Source: JAIBJN01 sp963784175 (GTDB lineage Bacteria > Actinomycetota > Thermoleophilia > Gaiellales > Gaiellaceae). From it: a stretch of DNA of 64,000 nt. Of the stretch, positions 1 through 13,406 are shown piece after piece. The DNA is taken from contig CAWAQJ010000001.1 of NCBI GenBank assembly GCA_963784175.1, forward strand, positions 3,269 to 67,268. Reading direction: 5' to 3'. A program made the position numbers and the translations under genes. The notes below the pieces were generated by a model. It did no database searches. It was not told the origin of the DNA and worked only from the letters and a program-made list of their open reading frames with translations. Numbering within the stretch: position 1 is the stretch's first letter; each line of letters opens with the position of its first letter.

Positions 1-580
1 CGGCGTCGAGCGTCCGAAGCTCTATCTCATCGACGACGGCCACCCGCGGGCGCTGTCCGTCGGTCGCGGGCCGGGCGCCTCGGGCATCGCCCTGACCCAG
101 GGCCTGATGACGCTGCTGCCGCCGGCGGAGCTGGAGGGCGTGCTCGCCCACGAGCTTGCCCACGCGCGCCATCGCGACGTCCTCGTGCAGACGCCGGTCG
201 TCCTGATCGCCGGCTGGCTCGTCGAGGCGAGCCGGATCGGCGGCTTCCTCGAGCGTGCGCTGCTCTTCGTCCTCGGCCCGGTTGCCGCGAGCATCGTCCA
301 GGTCTTCCTCTCGCCGAAGCGCGAGTTCGCCGCCGACCGCCGCGCGGCCGACATCTGCGGGTCGCCGCACCCCGTCGCGGACGCGCTCGTCCGCATCGAG
401 CAGGCGATGGAGCTCGTCCGCTTCCAGGCGAGCGCCGTGACCGAGCCGCTCTACGTCGTCAACCCGTTCGAGCCCGTCGGGCTCGCGGCCATGTTCTCGA
501 CGCACCCGCCGATCGGCGAGCGGGTCGCCGCGCTCCGCGCGCTCGACCCCGAGTGGCGCGAGAAGCTGCGCGCGGCCTAG
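1..580 (+). CDS. M48 family zinc metalloprotease (C-terminal part, 5' end outside window)
   Basis: This is the C-terminal part of a membrane-associated M48 (HtpX/Ste24-type) peptidase, a family that degrades damaged membrane proteins. The reading frame is open from base 2, so the start lies to the left of the window. The zinc-binding motif HELAH is at bases 149-163, and the family's downstream glutamate ligand appears in REFAADRRAADI near base 320. Two hydrophobic stretches lie between them, as expected for the family. The last part, with THPPIGERVAAL, is the usual M48 ending. I infer a multipass N-terminus that is not visible here. The family call is firm, but the substrate is unknown. Confidence 0.9.
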   Translation, partial: GVERPKLYLIDDGHPRALSVGRGPGASGIALTQGLMTLLPPAELEGVLAHELAHARHRDVLVQTPVVLIAGWLVEASRIGGFLERALLFVLGPVAASIVQVFLSPKREFAADRRAADICGSPHPVADALVRIEQAMELVRFQASAVTEPLYVVNPFEPVGLAAMFSTHPPIGERVAALRALDPEWREKLRAA

Positions 581-699
581 CGGGGCCGCTCGATCGAGAG
601 ACGGTGATCCTCTAGACGCTGCACTGCGCTGGATGTTGCCGTAGAGTCCTCGCGTCCGACCCTGCGGCTACCGTCCTCGCGGACGGAAGAAGGAGGACG

Positions 700-1199
700 A
701 TGACAAGGCGGAGACGGCGTCGCTTCGCCGGCGGAGTGGCCGTGCTGGTCGCGCTCGCGTTTGCGGGCACGGCGGCCGCGGACCCGATGGGCGGCTGGAC
801 CGGCTCGAAGGGCCCGTTCTCGTGGGAGGCCAAGCGGCTCACGCTGCGGGAACGTCGGCGACAGCGCCAGCCGCGTGCGGGCGCACACTCGCTGGCGGAT
901 GAGCCCGGCCAACGGCTACGTGCGCCTCACGTTCACGCGCGAGCTCAAGAACGCGAGCACCGGCGCCTGGAAGGTCGTGCACCGTCAGCGCCGGTCGACG
1001 AAGAACACCGCGCTCGAGGGCGCTCGCGGGGTGCTCCACTGGTCGCAGTGGTTCTTCCCCTTCGAGAACGAGGGCGGCGCCACGACCCGCCACACCGTCA
1101 CGTTCGAGTGGCTCCGCGACCGGCCTCCCGGCGCCGGCGCCGATCCGCGGCTGCTGCAGGCGCGTGCGGGCGTTCGCGCCCTGCGTCGTCGCGCCGTAG
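700..1199 (+). pseudogene. Secreted hypothetical protein, frame-broken
   Basis: An ATG with a strong ribosome-binding site (AAGGAGGA) opens a protein with an Arg-rich N-terminus, a hydrophobic core and an AxA-type signal peptidase site (GTAAADP), so it is exported. The frame breaks near base 832. Deleting one A from the AA at 832-833 joins it to the frame reading GNVGDSASRV and later WSQWFFPFENEG. A second break near 1110-1150 probably leads to the stop at 1197-1199, giving an end rich in Cys and Ala (RAFAPCVVAP). I do not recognise the family. The breaks look like sequence errors because codon use stays coding-like throughout. The exact end is uncertain. Confidence 0.5.
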
Positions 1200-1212
1200 G
1201 AGCCCCAACCAC

Positions 1213-1240
1213 GAAAGGGCCGCCTCTCGGCGACCCTTTC
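1213..1240 (-). terminator. Probable rRNA operon terminator
   Basis: A hairpin with arms AAAGGG-CCGCC and GGCG-A-CCCTTT lies just beyond the 3' end of 5S rRNA on the minus strand. It has only a weak T tract. Its position suits termination of the rRNA operon, and it may also serve the convergent plus-strand gene. Confidence 0.5.
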
Positions 1241-1248
1241 AAGAAAAA

Positions 1249-1363
<115 letters not shown>

Positions 1364-1434
1364 AACTGTGAGTTGTCGGTGACGCGATCGTTCGCGCACC
1401 CTCAAAACTCCATAGCGACTTTTTTACGGTGTTC

Positions 1435-4425
<2,991 letters not shown>

Positions 4426-4642
4426 TGAAGAACACCGTGTATGCCGCTATGGAGTTTTCAAGGTGCGCGCGGGCGATCCCGCAGAGAAGAGCCGGCTGGC
4501 GCCGGTCTCTCAAAACTCAACAGCGTAAAACGTCGAGGTCGACGTAAGTTCTAGGCGAGCCCGGGCACCGGACGAATCGAGGAATCCTCGAGACATCGAC
4601 GGGCCGGGCGCCCGCGGGAGTTGGAGCTCCCGCATTCCCTAG
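4426..4642 (-). other. 16S-23S internal spacer without tRNA genes
   Basis: About 215 bases separate 16S from 23S. No tRNA cloverleaf (Ile or Ala) can be found in it. It carries the downstream arm of the 16S processing stem (4503-4537) and the upstream arm of the 23S stem (4445-4469), plus short GC hairpins near 4475-4505. Lack of spacer tRNAs is common in Actinobacteria. Confidence 0.85.
4445..4469 (-). repeat. 23S processing stem, 5' arm with boxA-like element
   Basis: The 25 bases here are the inverted complement, with two mismatches, of 1393-1417 on the other side of 23S. Together they would form the long stem that RNase III cuts to release pre-23S. The minus-strand sequence contains CTTGAAAACTCCATAGCG, which resembles the boxA antitermination elements of actinobacterial rRNA spacers. 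Confidence 0.75.
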
Positions 4643-6190
<1,548 letters not shown>

Positions 6191-6314
6191 GACCTTTCGC
6201 ATTCAGCCCGAAGGCTGGTTGCTAACAGGTTCAAGTTGAGCTTGAGCTCAAAGTCCCCTCTCGAGAGAGGAGACGGGTTCATTTAGACCCCTCACGCCGA
6301 AGCGCGAGAGGGTC

Positions 6315-6347
6315 TCGACGTTCACGCTGTTGAGTTTTCAAAGACCG
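6315..6347 (-). repeat. 16S processing stem, leader arm with boxA-like element
   Basis: The minus-strand leader reads GGTCTTTGAAAACTCAACAG, a boxA-like element typical of actinobacterial rRNA leaders. Its inverted complement occurs at 4503-4537 after 16S, with 15 bases exact (4512-4526 against 6324-6338) and only a few mismatches outside. The two arms would pair around pre-16S as the RNase III processing stem. Confidence 0.75.
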
Positions 6348-6367
6348 GGCGCTGCGGGGCTGGCACG

Positions 6368-6396
6368 AAAAAGGCCTCCAACTCACGCGGGAGGCC
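6368..6396 (-). terminator. Rho-independent terminator upstream of 16S
   Basis: On the minus strand GGCCTCC pairs with GGAGGCC around a 10-base loop (6373-6396), followed by TTTTT (6368-6372). It would end transcripts coming from tyrS, and also any transcript started at the promoter at 6497-6524. Confidence 0.8.
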
Positions 6397-6490
6397 CCTG
6401 GAGGAAGTGATACTCGGTCGTATCAGGCTTCGGCCGTGGGGCTACTCCGTTGGTCGAGGTTTGCCGGTTTCGCGCAGCCGTACAGGCGGC
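6373..6490 (-). ncRNA. Candidate short leader RNA / attenuator between tyrS and 16S
   Basis: A strong promoter (6497-6524) would start transcription at about 6490. A classical terminator hairpin followed by TTTTT ends at 6368. The unit of about 120 bases in between could be a small RNA, or an attenuated rRNA leader. It contains further small hairpins, for example TGATAC/GTATCA at 6408-6425 read on the minus strand. I do not recognise a known riboswitch consensus. The boxA-like element lies downstream of the terminator, so boxA-dependent read-through would not obviously protect it. This is inference from sequence layout only. Confidence 0.4.
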
Positions 6491-6496
6491 CGAGGA

Positions 6497-6524
6497 ATGA
6501 TAGCAACGACTAGAGGGGTGTCAA
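6497..6524 (-). promoter_or_regulatory. Strong housekeeping promoter in front of the rRNA operon
   Basis: The minus strand shows a perfect -35 TTGACA (6519-6524), a 16-base spacer and -10 TATCAT (6497-6502). This is the most consensus-like sigma-70 promoter seen in the window. It begins 11 bases after the restored tyrS stop codon and points at 16S, so it is the likely rRNA promoter. Confidence 0.75.
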
Positions 6525-6534
6525 GCAGCGTCTC

Positions 6535-7704
6535 TCAGACGGCGCGAAGCCGCACGAATTGGCGCTTTCCGACCTGGAGGAGCGCGTCGTCGAGCGAGGC
6601 CCTCGGCAGGTCGATGATCGGCCGTCGGCGCGCCGTTCAGCTTCACCCCGCCCTGGGCGATCATCCTGCGCGCGTCGCTCGTCGAGAGCCCGAAGACCTC
6701 GCGGATGACGGCGGGCAGGTGGACGGGGTCGCCCGGCGGCAAGCTCGGCCTCGGGCACCTCGTCCGGCGCGCGGCCCTCCCGCACCACGCGCGTGAAGTG
6801 GGCCTCGGCCTCGCTCGCCGCCTCCTCCCCGTGCGAGCGCCGCACGACGAAGCGCGCCAGCTCGAGCTTCGCCTCGAGCGGGTCGAGCGCGGCCGGGTCG
6901 ACCTCGGACTCCATGACCAGGCGGTAGTACTCGGGCAGGAGCTCGTCGGAGATCCGCATCGTCTTGCCGAACTGCTCCTCCGGCGCGTCGGTGAGCCCGA
7001 CGTAGTTGCCGAGCGACGCGCTCATCTTGCGCCCGTCGGGGCCGAGGAGGAGCGGCGTCGTCAAGCGCGACCTGCGGCTCGAGGCCGTAGGCCTGCATCA
7101 CCTCGCGGCCGGCGAGCAGGTTGTAGAGCTGGTCCGTGCCGCCGAGCTCGACGTCGGCCTCGATCGCGACCGAGTCGTACGCCTGCATGAACGGATAGAG
7201 GAGCTCGGAGACCGAGATCGCGGTCCCGGCGGCGAAGCGCTTGGCGAAGTCGTCCCGCTCGAGCAGGCGCGCGACGGTGATCGTCCGCGTCAGCCGGACG
7301 ACCTCGGCGAAGTCGAGCTCGCGCAGCCACTCGCCGTTCATCCGCACCTCGAGTCGCTCCGGGCTCGTGTCGACGATCTGCGCGGCCTGCTCGAGGTAGG
7401 TGCGGGCGTTCGCGTCGATCTCCTCGTCGGAGAGGATCGGGCGCTCGCTCGAACGGCCCGACGGGTCGCCGATCCGCGTCGTGTAGTCGCCGATGATGAG
7501 GACGCCGACGTGGCCGGCCCGCTGGAACGCGGCCATGCGCTGGAGCGGGATCGCGTGCCCGACGTGGACGTGCGGCGCCGTGACGTCGATCCCGAGCTTC
7601 ACGCGCAGCGGACGCCCGAGGGCGAGCTTCCGCTCGAGCTCCCCCGCGGGGAGCACGTCGACCGCGTTGCGCGTCAGCTCGGAGAGGAGGTCGGGGGCGG
7701 CCAT
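6535..7704 (-). CDS. tyrS: Tyrosyl-tRNA synthetase, interrupted by three one-base frame breaks
   Basis: This gene charges tRNA-Tyr with tyrosine. The N-terminal Rossmann domain has the HIGH-type motif HVGH in APHVHVGHAIPL. The KMSKS loop is KMSAS in GPDGRKMSAS. The C-terminal S4 RNA-binding domain (DARRMIAQGGVKLNG) ends in LLQVGKRQFVRLRAV with stop TGA at 6535-6537. The frame breaks at 7063-7064, 6741-6742 and 6617. In each case removing one A on the + strand restores the family sequence, so I read the gene as intact in the organism. It starts at ATG 7704, 22 bases after the stop of the upstream nickel transporter gene, and is probably co-transcribed with it. Confidence 0.85.
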
Positions 7705-7726
7705 GGCCGCCCCCGATCATAGGGTT

Positions 7727-8453
7727 CTAGAAGGGATAGGGAGCGAGGCTCCAGGCGGCCGTCGCGTACCAGATGCCGAACGCGAGGCTCGCCGTCCCGA
7801 GCACCGGGGCGACGCCGCCGAACGCGGCGGAGACCGGCCCGGCGACGAGCGCGCGGCCGAAGCTGCCGGAGAGCATCGTCATCGAGACCGCGGTGAAGAC
7901 CGCCAGCAGGGCGAGCGAGACGACGGAGAGGGCCGTCGACTCGATCGACGCGACGAGGAGGATCCCGACGCCGGCGCTGCCGCCCATGCCGTGGACGAGG
8001 CCGATCCCGAAGGCGCCGAGCCGGCCACGGGCATGCCGGTGGCCGTGCCCGACGTGCGCGTGCGAGTGGTCGACCTCCCCGTGACTGTGCATGTGCTCGT
8101 GGAAGGCGCCCGCGCCGCCAGCGGATCAGCAGACGCACGGCGAGGTAGACGATCACGATGGCGATCGCGGTCTCGGCGCCCTGCTGCACCCGCTCGGGGA
8201 GGTAGCTGTCGAGGAGCAGGATCGGGAGCCCGAAGGCGAAGAGCGTCAGGCCGTGCCCGAGCCCCCAGGCGAGGCCGAGCTCGCTCGCCCGCCGCCCGGC
8301 GCGGTCGCGCCCGCCGGCGACGAGGGTCGACACGGCCGCGATGTGGTCGGGATCGGTGGCGTGCCTGAGGCCGAGCAGCACCGCGACGGCCAGCACGATC
8401 CAGATGGAGCCTCCGTCGGAGAAGGCAACGATTCTGTCGTCGAGTCCGAACAT
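7727..8453 (-). CDS. Nickel/cobalt permease (NicO/UreH type), one frame break
   Basis: This is a multipass membrane transporter for Ni2+ or Co2+. It starts at ATG 8453, overlapping the upstream stop as ATGA. The N-terminal helix carries the metal-recognition signature RHATDPDHIAAVSTL, typical of NiCoT/UreH-like permeases. A His-rich cytoplasmic loop (MHSHGEVDHSHAHVGHGHRH) follows, and the C-terminal half holds GLVHGMGGSAGVGILL. One base too many near 8110-8115 shifts the frame just before the His-rich loop. It is the second of two adjacent metal transporters. The family is firm but the exact metal is not known. Confidence 0.8.
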
Positions 8454-9800
8454 CAGAGAACCTCCGGGAGAGCGTTGACGGTGATCCCGATCCCGACCGC
8501 GAGAATCACCAACGCGCTCACGGCGGGAAGCGTACGTACGAGCCGCCCGTTCAGGGACAGGCGGGAGAACGCGCGACGGGCCAGCACTGCGACGAGCCCG
8601 ACGGCGGTGACGGTGGCGGCGAGCCCGACGCTGAACGCGAGGATCAGCGCGAGGCCGAGCCCGACGCGGTGGAGCGCGATCGCCCCGAGGAGCACGACCA
8701 GGGCCGAGGGGCACGGCAGCAGGCCGGCGGCGACGCCGACGCCGAGGAGCCCGCCGCGGCCGTAGCCGTGGTCGTGGTCGTGACTGGTGATCGTGGTGGT
8801 GATGGTCGTGCCCGTGCGCATGGGCCCGGGCGTGACGGACGCGCCCGGCCAGCACGGCGAGGCCGACCCCGACGACGAGCAGGCCCGAGGCGACGGTCAG
8901 CCACGGGTAGAGCTGCTCGGGCACGAGGAAGCGGGAGAGCAGGAGCGTGACGAGCCCGAGGGCGAAGACGCCGGCCGTGTGCGTCGCGGTGACGATCAGG
9001 CCGAGGTAGACGGCGTGGCGCGGTGTGCCCCGGGATCCGACGAGATAGCCGGCGACGATGGCCTTGCCGTGGCCCGGGGTGAGCGCGTGAGCCGCGCCCC
9101 AGAACATCGCCACGAGCAGCGAGACGAGCACGACGCCGATGCCGAGGTCCTCCTGCGAGACCAAGCGACTCGAACCTCCCCAGATCGCGCGCGGGGCCGG
9201 ACGAGGCGTCGAGCGACGGAGCAGGCCCCGCCGACGAGCCGGGCTCGTACTCGACGCGGGCCTCGCGGACGTCGAGCGGCGAGCTGAGGAGGTCGGACGG
9301 GATACGAGCGGAGCCCGCCGCTCACGCTCTCGGCCGGCGCCGACGAGGAGGCGATCTGCGTGCCCTCCTCCGCGCGGACGACGATCTCCCGCCAGCCGAG
9401 CCGGCCGTCGAAGCTCTCGTCGCGGAAGGCGAGCGACGAGCCCGTGCGCCGCCTCGGCGTCGAACACCGCGTCGAACCGCAAGCGTTTCCAGCCCGCCTG
9501 CGCCCTCGCTCGAGGTCGCCTCGTGCTCGACCGGGCGTCAGCCGCACGCGGCGCCCGTCGATCTCGAGCACGAGGTCGTCCGCGAGGCGCCGGGCGAAGC
9601 TCCGGCGACCGCACGGCATCGCCCTCCTGGAAGGTCGGGATCTCCGCCAGGTCGAGCGCGTACGTGACATAGACGCGATCGCCCGAGAGCAGGATCTCCG
9701 CGTAGTGGTTGACCGTGAAGTTGCCGAGCGGATGCGCCCCGCCGGAGGCCGGCCAGACGAGCGCGACGAGCGCGATCGCGATGAGCAGAAGGCGCTTCAC
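8453..9800 (-). CDS. Nickel/cobalt exporter-like protein with periplasmic N-domain (RcnA/NicO family), several frame breaks
   Basis: The start is GTG 9800, overlapping the stop of the TPR gene as GTGA. A signal peptide is followed by a family-typical exported domain (HPLGNFTVNHYAEILL). The membrane part then has the NicO signature HALTPGHGKAIVAGYL, a long His-rich loop (HAHGHDHHHHDH) and a second signature GLLPCPSALVVLLGA. The gene ends at TGA 8453-8455. At least four frame breaks split it, and the pieces line up in order with no missing block, so an intact protein of about 445 residues is likely. It probably moves Ni2+ or Co2+ across the membrane. It shares the operon with a second transporter, a TPR protein and a DUF4331 protein. 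Confidence 0.75.
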
Positions 9801-11118
9801 GAGACCGCCTCCTCCGCAACCGGCGCCCAGCGGGGCGAGAAGTACGGGTTGATCGCGAGCGCGCGCGAGAACGCGGCCCTGGCCGCAGCCGGGCGGCCGA
9901 GGCACCGTTCGATCATCCCGCGGTGGAACTCCTTCAGGGCGTCGCGCGTTCCGAGGCGAAGCGCGAGCTCGGAATGCGTGCGAGCCTCCTCGCAGCGGCC
10001 GTTGCGGTAGAGCGCCCAGGCGAGGACGTCCTCGGCCTCGATGCTCCGCCGCTCGGCGTAGGCCTCGCGCACACGCGCGAGCGCATCTGCGACCTTCGCG
10101 TTGCGGTCGAGATCGACGAGCGCCGTCTCGAGCTCGGTGCGGGCGCCGTTCGACTCGAGGAGCCGCTGCATGACGTCGAGGAGCTCGTACGCCTCGCGGG
10201 CCTCACCGTCCCGCCCGGCGGCGGCGAGCGTCTCAGCGAGCCGGCCGGCGTATTCGGGAAGAGGCACGGCCTCCAGGGCGGCGCGGTAGAGGGCAACCGC
10301 CTCGTCCGTGCGTCCCGCGCGCAGCTTCCACGCGCGCGAGGCCGGCCCGCGCCCGGTGGTAGTCCGGAAAGCGGGCGAGCGCCGCGTCGTACGCGCGCTC
10401 GGCGAGGCGCAGTCGCCCGCTGTTGAATCTGAGGTTTCCGAGCTCGACGAGAGCCCACGCCCCGCTCTCTCCGCTCGCCGGAGCCGAGCGGGCTGCGAGC
10501 GCCATTGCCTCAGCCGCGGAGCCGGTTCTCCCCTTCAACTCGCGCGCGTACGCGATGCGCGCGTAGGACGAGAGCCCCGGCTTGGTCGCGGCCATGCGAT
10601 CGAAGGTCGCGAAGGCCGCCTCGTAGCCGCCCGAGCTCGACGAGCGAATCGCCGAGGACGCCGAGCGCCTCGACGGAATACGGGTTCAGGCGCAGCGGCG
10701 CGTTGCGCGAGCCGCCGCGACTCTTCGAAGCGGTGGCGAGTCGCCGCCAGCGCCGCGAGCCCCGTGAGGGCGAGGTCGTTGTCCGGCGCGAGCTCGAGCG
10801 AGCGGCTCGAGGGCCTCCTCCGAGCGCGGGTAGAAGGACGGATCGCCCGTCTCCCGCGCGCGCTGCTGGTAGGCGAGGCCGAGAAGCACGAGCCCTTCGG
10901 CGTCCTCGGGCGCGGCCCGCGACCCGCTGCTCCAGCCCGGCGATCGTCGCCGCCGTGTCTCCGGCCGAGAAGCCCTGGAGAAGCGCCTGGGCCGTGTCGG
11001 CCGCGCGGGCCGGCGCCGCGTCCTGGTCGCCCGACCCGCCGGCGAGCGCTCCGCCGAAGAGGCCGGCCGTCGCGGCGATCCCTGCCGCCAATCCTGCGAT
11101 GAGAAGTCGTCTCTTCAT
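9797..11118 (-). CDS. Exported TPR-repeat protein, several frame breaks
   Basis: The start is ATG 11118, with a signal-like N-terminus (KRRLLIAGLAAGIAATAGLF). The body reads as tetratricopeptide repeats in successive frames: LLGLAYQQRARETGDPSFYP, LNPYSVEALGVLGDSLVELG, ALVELGNLRFNSGRLRLAER and LGRPAAARAAFSRALAINPY. The total length is about 440 residues. At least four single-base breaks separate the pieces, for example an extra G near 10918. TPR proteins act as protein-binding scaffolds. Its place between the DUF4331 gene and two metal transporters suggests an envelope role with them, but nothing in the sequence shows its partner. Confidence 0.7.
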
Positions 11119-11184
11119 GTGAAGGCTCCGGGAGGGATCGAGGGGCCCGCCGCCGCACAGCGGGCCCCTCGGCCGATCCCTCGT

Positions 11185-12660
11185 CTACGGGCCGCCCACC
11201 AGCGAGTGGTGAACGTGCTCGTAGCCCTGATGGGGCTGCGGGATGTACGGGAACCCGACGTGGAACGGGCGGTCGTTCGCGTCCACGCCGTCGCCCAGCT
11301 GGTTGTTGGGCGACCGGTTGGCGTTGCCGGCGCACTGGCCGAGACCCTCGATGAGGGGCGCGACCGCGGGGCCGTATCCGCAGGTGAGCGCACGGAGCTC
11401 GATGTCCGTGACGTCGTCCTCGAGACGGCGCCCGTTCGGGAAGCCGGCGAAGTCGCCCGCGAGGACGCCGAAGCCGGTTCCCCTGTCCGACCGGAGCGGT
11501 CGGCGCGATGCCGGTGTTCAGGCGAATGCAGGTCGGCCTTGGTCTGCCCGGTGAAGTTCAGGCCGGGCACGCCGGTGAGGAGGATCGCCTGGATGTCGCC
11601 GCGTCCCGTCTCCGGCGCGTCGTCGAGCACCGGGTAGAGCGCGTTGGCGAGCTTGGTCACCTCGGGGCTCAGGTAGCGCGAGGCGAAGCTCGCGTCACCA
11701 GAGGGATCCGAGGCGTTCCAGCGGTCCTTCTTGCCGAGCGGGATGACGACCTCGTTGATCAGCGGGTTGGCGAGCCGGGACACCTGCACCCAGCTCCCCT
11801 GGCTGCGGCGCCTGCCGTTCGCATCGATGATCTGGATGCGCTGCCGGCTGGCGGTCGCGTAGACGCCGACCACGGCCTTCGGGTCGTCCGCCGCGTGCAG
11901 CTTCCCGTCGCGGGTGAGCTGCTTGATCGGGACCTGAAGGACGATCGAGTGCGTGTTGAAGCCGCCCACGCCGTCGACCCCGTCATCCGCATCGAGCGGA
12001 ATCACGTGCGCGGGGTTGAACGGCCGCAGGCCGGCGAGGTCGAACACCGAGCCGAGATCGACGAAGAACGGATCGTCGCTCTGGCCGGCGAACGCCTTGA
12101 TGCCGCCGGGCAGCTGCTGAACCGCGGCCTGCATGAGCGAGCCGTAGTTCGGGGTCGAGCGGGGCCCGATGTTGACGGGCGTCGTCGGCAGGTTCCTGCC
12201 GAGGACGGTCGACTTGTTCTTCTGCACCCGGGTGACCGTGTAGGTACTGCGGCTGGTTCCAGTCCGGGTCGGAGAGCGTGTCGATCGGGCCGGTGTTGTA
12301 GAGGAACGTGTTGCCGTTCCGGATCTGCGTCCGGAAGTCGAACTGGTAGGTCACGTCCTCCCGTCCGTCTCCCGTCGAGTCCACCTTGAGCTCGTAGAGC
12401 ACGTCGTCGCCGAACGCGTTGAAGTTCGGCCCGCCGGCGGGCTCCTCGAGCGGGATGTAGTTGGCCACGATCGTGACCGTGTCGGGCCGGTCCGGGCTCA
12501 CGAACGCGTACACGTCCGTGTTGTCCGCAGCCGGGTCGAGCATGATCCTCGGTGCCTCTCGATGGCTCGAGGCAGGGGCGTCCTCAGGGCCCGAGCCGCG
12601 CACGAGCACGGCTGCGAGCGCAGCAAGGGCGAGCACCCCGATGAGCGCAATGCGTCTCAT
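11185..12660 (-). CDS. DUF4331 secreted protein, frame-broken
   Basis: Starts at ATG 12660 with a signal peptide and the family opening SSHREAPRIMLDPAADNTDVYAF, cut here to its core SHREAPRIMLDPAADNTDV. The middle (PGGIKAFAGQSDDPFFVDLG) and the end (HQGYEHVHHSLVGGP, stop at 11185) match the DUF4331 plan of about 490 residues. Breaks near 12245, 11525 and 11471 split the frame. The last two are repaired by removing one A on the + strand. The function of DUF4331 is unknown. It is first in a minus-strand operon with the TPR and nickel transporter genes, and it is divergent from an ECF sigma factor with a mirror-image promoter. Confidence 0.85.
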
Positions 12661-12693
12661 TTTCCTCTCCTCCGTGGGGGTTGAACGCGCCCT

Positions 12694-12757
12694 ATTCGGG
12701 GGAGGCGGCCGATCGGTTCGAATGAGTTTCCGAACCGATCTTCCTCGCGGGCCGAAT
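12694..12757. promoter_or_regulatory. Divergent pair of identical ECF-type promoters
   Basis: The plus strand has CGAACCGATC (12731-12740), 11 bases, then CCGAAT (12752-12757). The minus strand has the same CGAACCGATC (12711-12720), 11 bases, then CCGAAT (12694-12699). The two -35-like boxes form a perfect inverted repeat with a 10-base centre. GAACC to CGAAT spacing is 16 bases, right for an ECF sigma factor. One promoter faces the sigma/anti-sigma genes and the other faces the DUF4331 operon. Confidence 0.7.
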
Positions 12758-12812
12758 GTCGCTCATGGCTGCCGTGTTAGCGTTGCGCACGCCTCGCAAG
12801 CGGCGGGGAATC

Positions 12813-13406
12813 ATGGCTCGAGGGCTCGCTCACCTTTCGGACGAGGCGCTTGTCGCGCTCGTCGCGCGCGCCGACGAAGAGGCGCTCGCCGAGCTCTACG
12901 ACCGCTTCAACCGCGTCGCCTACGGGCTGGCGCTGCGCATCGTGCGCGACCCCTCCCTCGCGGAGGACGCTGTCCAGGAAGCGTTTCTCGCCGTGTGGCG
13001 CTCGGCAGCGCGGTTCGTCGCCGAGCGCGCCAAGGCGAGCACGTGGATCCTCACGCTCGTCCACCGCCGCGCGGTCGACCTCGTGCGCCGCGAGCAGCCC
13101 AGGCGCGCCGAGCCCCTCGAGACGGCCCCGCAGCAGGCGGGCGACGACACGGAGGAGGAGGCGTGGCTTCGCCTGCGGCGCGCCCACGTGCAGGAGGCGC
13201 TCCGGCGCCTGCCGGACAAGCAGCGCGAGGCGCTCGAGCTCGCGTACTACGGAGGCTTCACCCAATCCGAGCTCGCCGACCGACTCGGCGAGCCTTTGGG
13301 CACCATTAAGAGCCGGATGTTCTCCGGCCTGGCCAACCTCCGCGATCTGCTCGCGGAGGCCGACATCGAGAGAGAGCAATGGAAAGAACCGAGATCCACG
13401 AGCTGA
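12813..13406 (+). CDS. ECF RNA polymerase sigma factor (SigK/SigL-like)
   Basis: A group 4 sigma factor of about 197 residues. Region 2 contains DRFNRVAYGLALRIVRDPSL and AEDAVQEAFLAVWR. Region 4 contains RRLPDKQREALELAYYGGFT and GTIKSRMFSGLANLRDLL. An earlier in-frame ATG at 12756 overlaps the proposed -10 box, so ATG 12813 (MARGLAHLSDEAL) is the better start. Its end overlaps the anti-sigma gene by 28 bases, which implies coupled translation. The promoter pair at 12694-12757 suggests it activates its own gene and the divergent DUF4331/TPR/metal-transport operon. The inducing signal is unknown. Confidence 0.9.
   Translation: MARGLAHLSDEALVALVARADEEALAELYDRFNRVAYGLALRIVRDPSLAEDAVQEAFLAVWRSAARFVAERAKASTWILTLVHRRAVDLVRREQPRRAEPLETAPQQAGDDTEEEAWLRLRRAHVQEALRRLPDKQREALELAYYGGFTQSELADRLGEPLGTIKSRMFSGLANLRDLLAEADIEREQWKEPRSTS

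Noticed and set aside
7674..9905. One long minus-strand frame of 743 codons joining transporter pieces
   Set aside because: It stays open by chance across frame breaks. The real genes switch frame within it and have their own starts and stops.
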